A stretch of 5,503 bases of DNA, taken from Clostridia bacterium (lineage in GTDB: Bacteria > Bacillota > Clostridia > Christensenellales > Borkfalkiaceae). Position 1 is the stretch's first letter. Each line of letters begins with the position of its first letter. The notes beneath the pieces were generated by a model, which had not been told where the DNA came from, made no database searches, and worked only from the letters and a program-made list of their open reading frames with translations. A program made the translations under genes and the position numbers. Below, piece after piece: positions 5,477 to 5,503 of the stretch. The DNA lies in the NCBI GenBank assembly GCA_900769545.1, contig CAAGGZ010000094.1:1-5503 (forward strand), read 5' to 3'.

Positions 5477-5503
5477 AGATCGGAAGAGCGTCGTGTAGGG
5501 AAA
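5477..5503. other. Illumina TruSeq adapter sequence left at the contig end
   Basis: The 27 terminal bases match the standard TruSeq adapter beginning AGATCGGAAGAGCGTCGTGT and continuing AGGGAAA, with no mismatch that I can see against the sequence as I remember it. It is not genomic. Translated in the frame of the upstream gene it gives DRKSVV followed by TAG, a well-known adapter signature, and creates a false stop. The first A (5477) could equally be genomic; the codon it completes is Ala either way. Confidence 0.95.

Noticed and set aside
1..5503. CRISPR arrays, transposons, tRNA/rRNA genes, riboswitches or terminators
   Set aside because: I saw no regularly spaced repeats, transposase motifs, structured RNA or hairpin plus T-run; gaps between genes are at most 12 bases.

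Overview
The window is a single, densely packed, plus-strand operon fragment of seven genes, both end genes incomplete, with no non-coding stretch longer than about 20 bases. Protein content (heterodisulfide-reductase-type, MvhD-type, many ferredoxin-like clusters), strong AGGAGG-type Shine-Dalgarno sites ahead of every visible start, TAA at all six genuine stop codons and a moderate GC content (mid-40s percent by eye) point to a strictly anaerobic bacterium. I would guess Bacillota/Clostridia from a gut or other anoxic metagenome. That taxonomic guess is inference; nothing in the window proves it.

Layout: (1) 1-524, C-terminal end of an HdrA-type flavin/iron-sulfur protein; (2) 512-967, MvhD/FlxD-type [2Fe-2S] protein; (3) 969-1946, FrhB/FdhB-like protein with two [4Fe-4S] clusters (FlxC-like); (4) 1946-2983, AsrA/HydB-like protein with two [4Fe-4S] clusters (FlxB-like); (5) 2976-3803, FAD/NAD(P)H oxidoreductase with a C-terminal [2Fe-2S] (FlxA/AsrB/HydG-like); (6) 3816-4490, fumarate-reductase-type iron-sulfur subunit whose C-terminal half looks like HdrC; (7) 4503-5476, N-terminal half of a fumarate reductase/succinate dehydrogenase-type flavoprotein. 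Genes overlap by 13, 1 and 8 bases or are separated by 1 to 12 bases, so they are very probably co-transcribed and translationally coupled.

Working model (inference): genes 2-5 form an Flx-type NADH-oxidising module that feeds electrons through MvhD into HdrA. HdrA, the electron-bifurcating flavoprotein of Hdr complexes, would split them between ferredoxin and a high-potential acceptor. In the known FlxABCD-HdrABC complexes that acceptor branch is HdrC-HdrB. Here, in the place where HdrCB might be expected, the operon has an HdrC-like/2Fe-2S fusion protein and an SdhA/FrdA-type flavoprotein. The simplest reading is a soluble NADH-dependent, flavin-bifurcating fumarate (or other enoate) reductase. 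No membrane anchor is visible, and the flavoprotein appears to lack the histidine used for covalent FAD attachment.

Important artefact: the last 27 bases (5477-5503) match the Illumina TruSeq adapter and are not genomic. The apparent end of the last gene (residues DRKSVV and the stop) is adapter translated in frame; the real gene runs off the contig just after its HPTG active-site motif.
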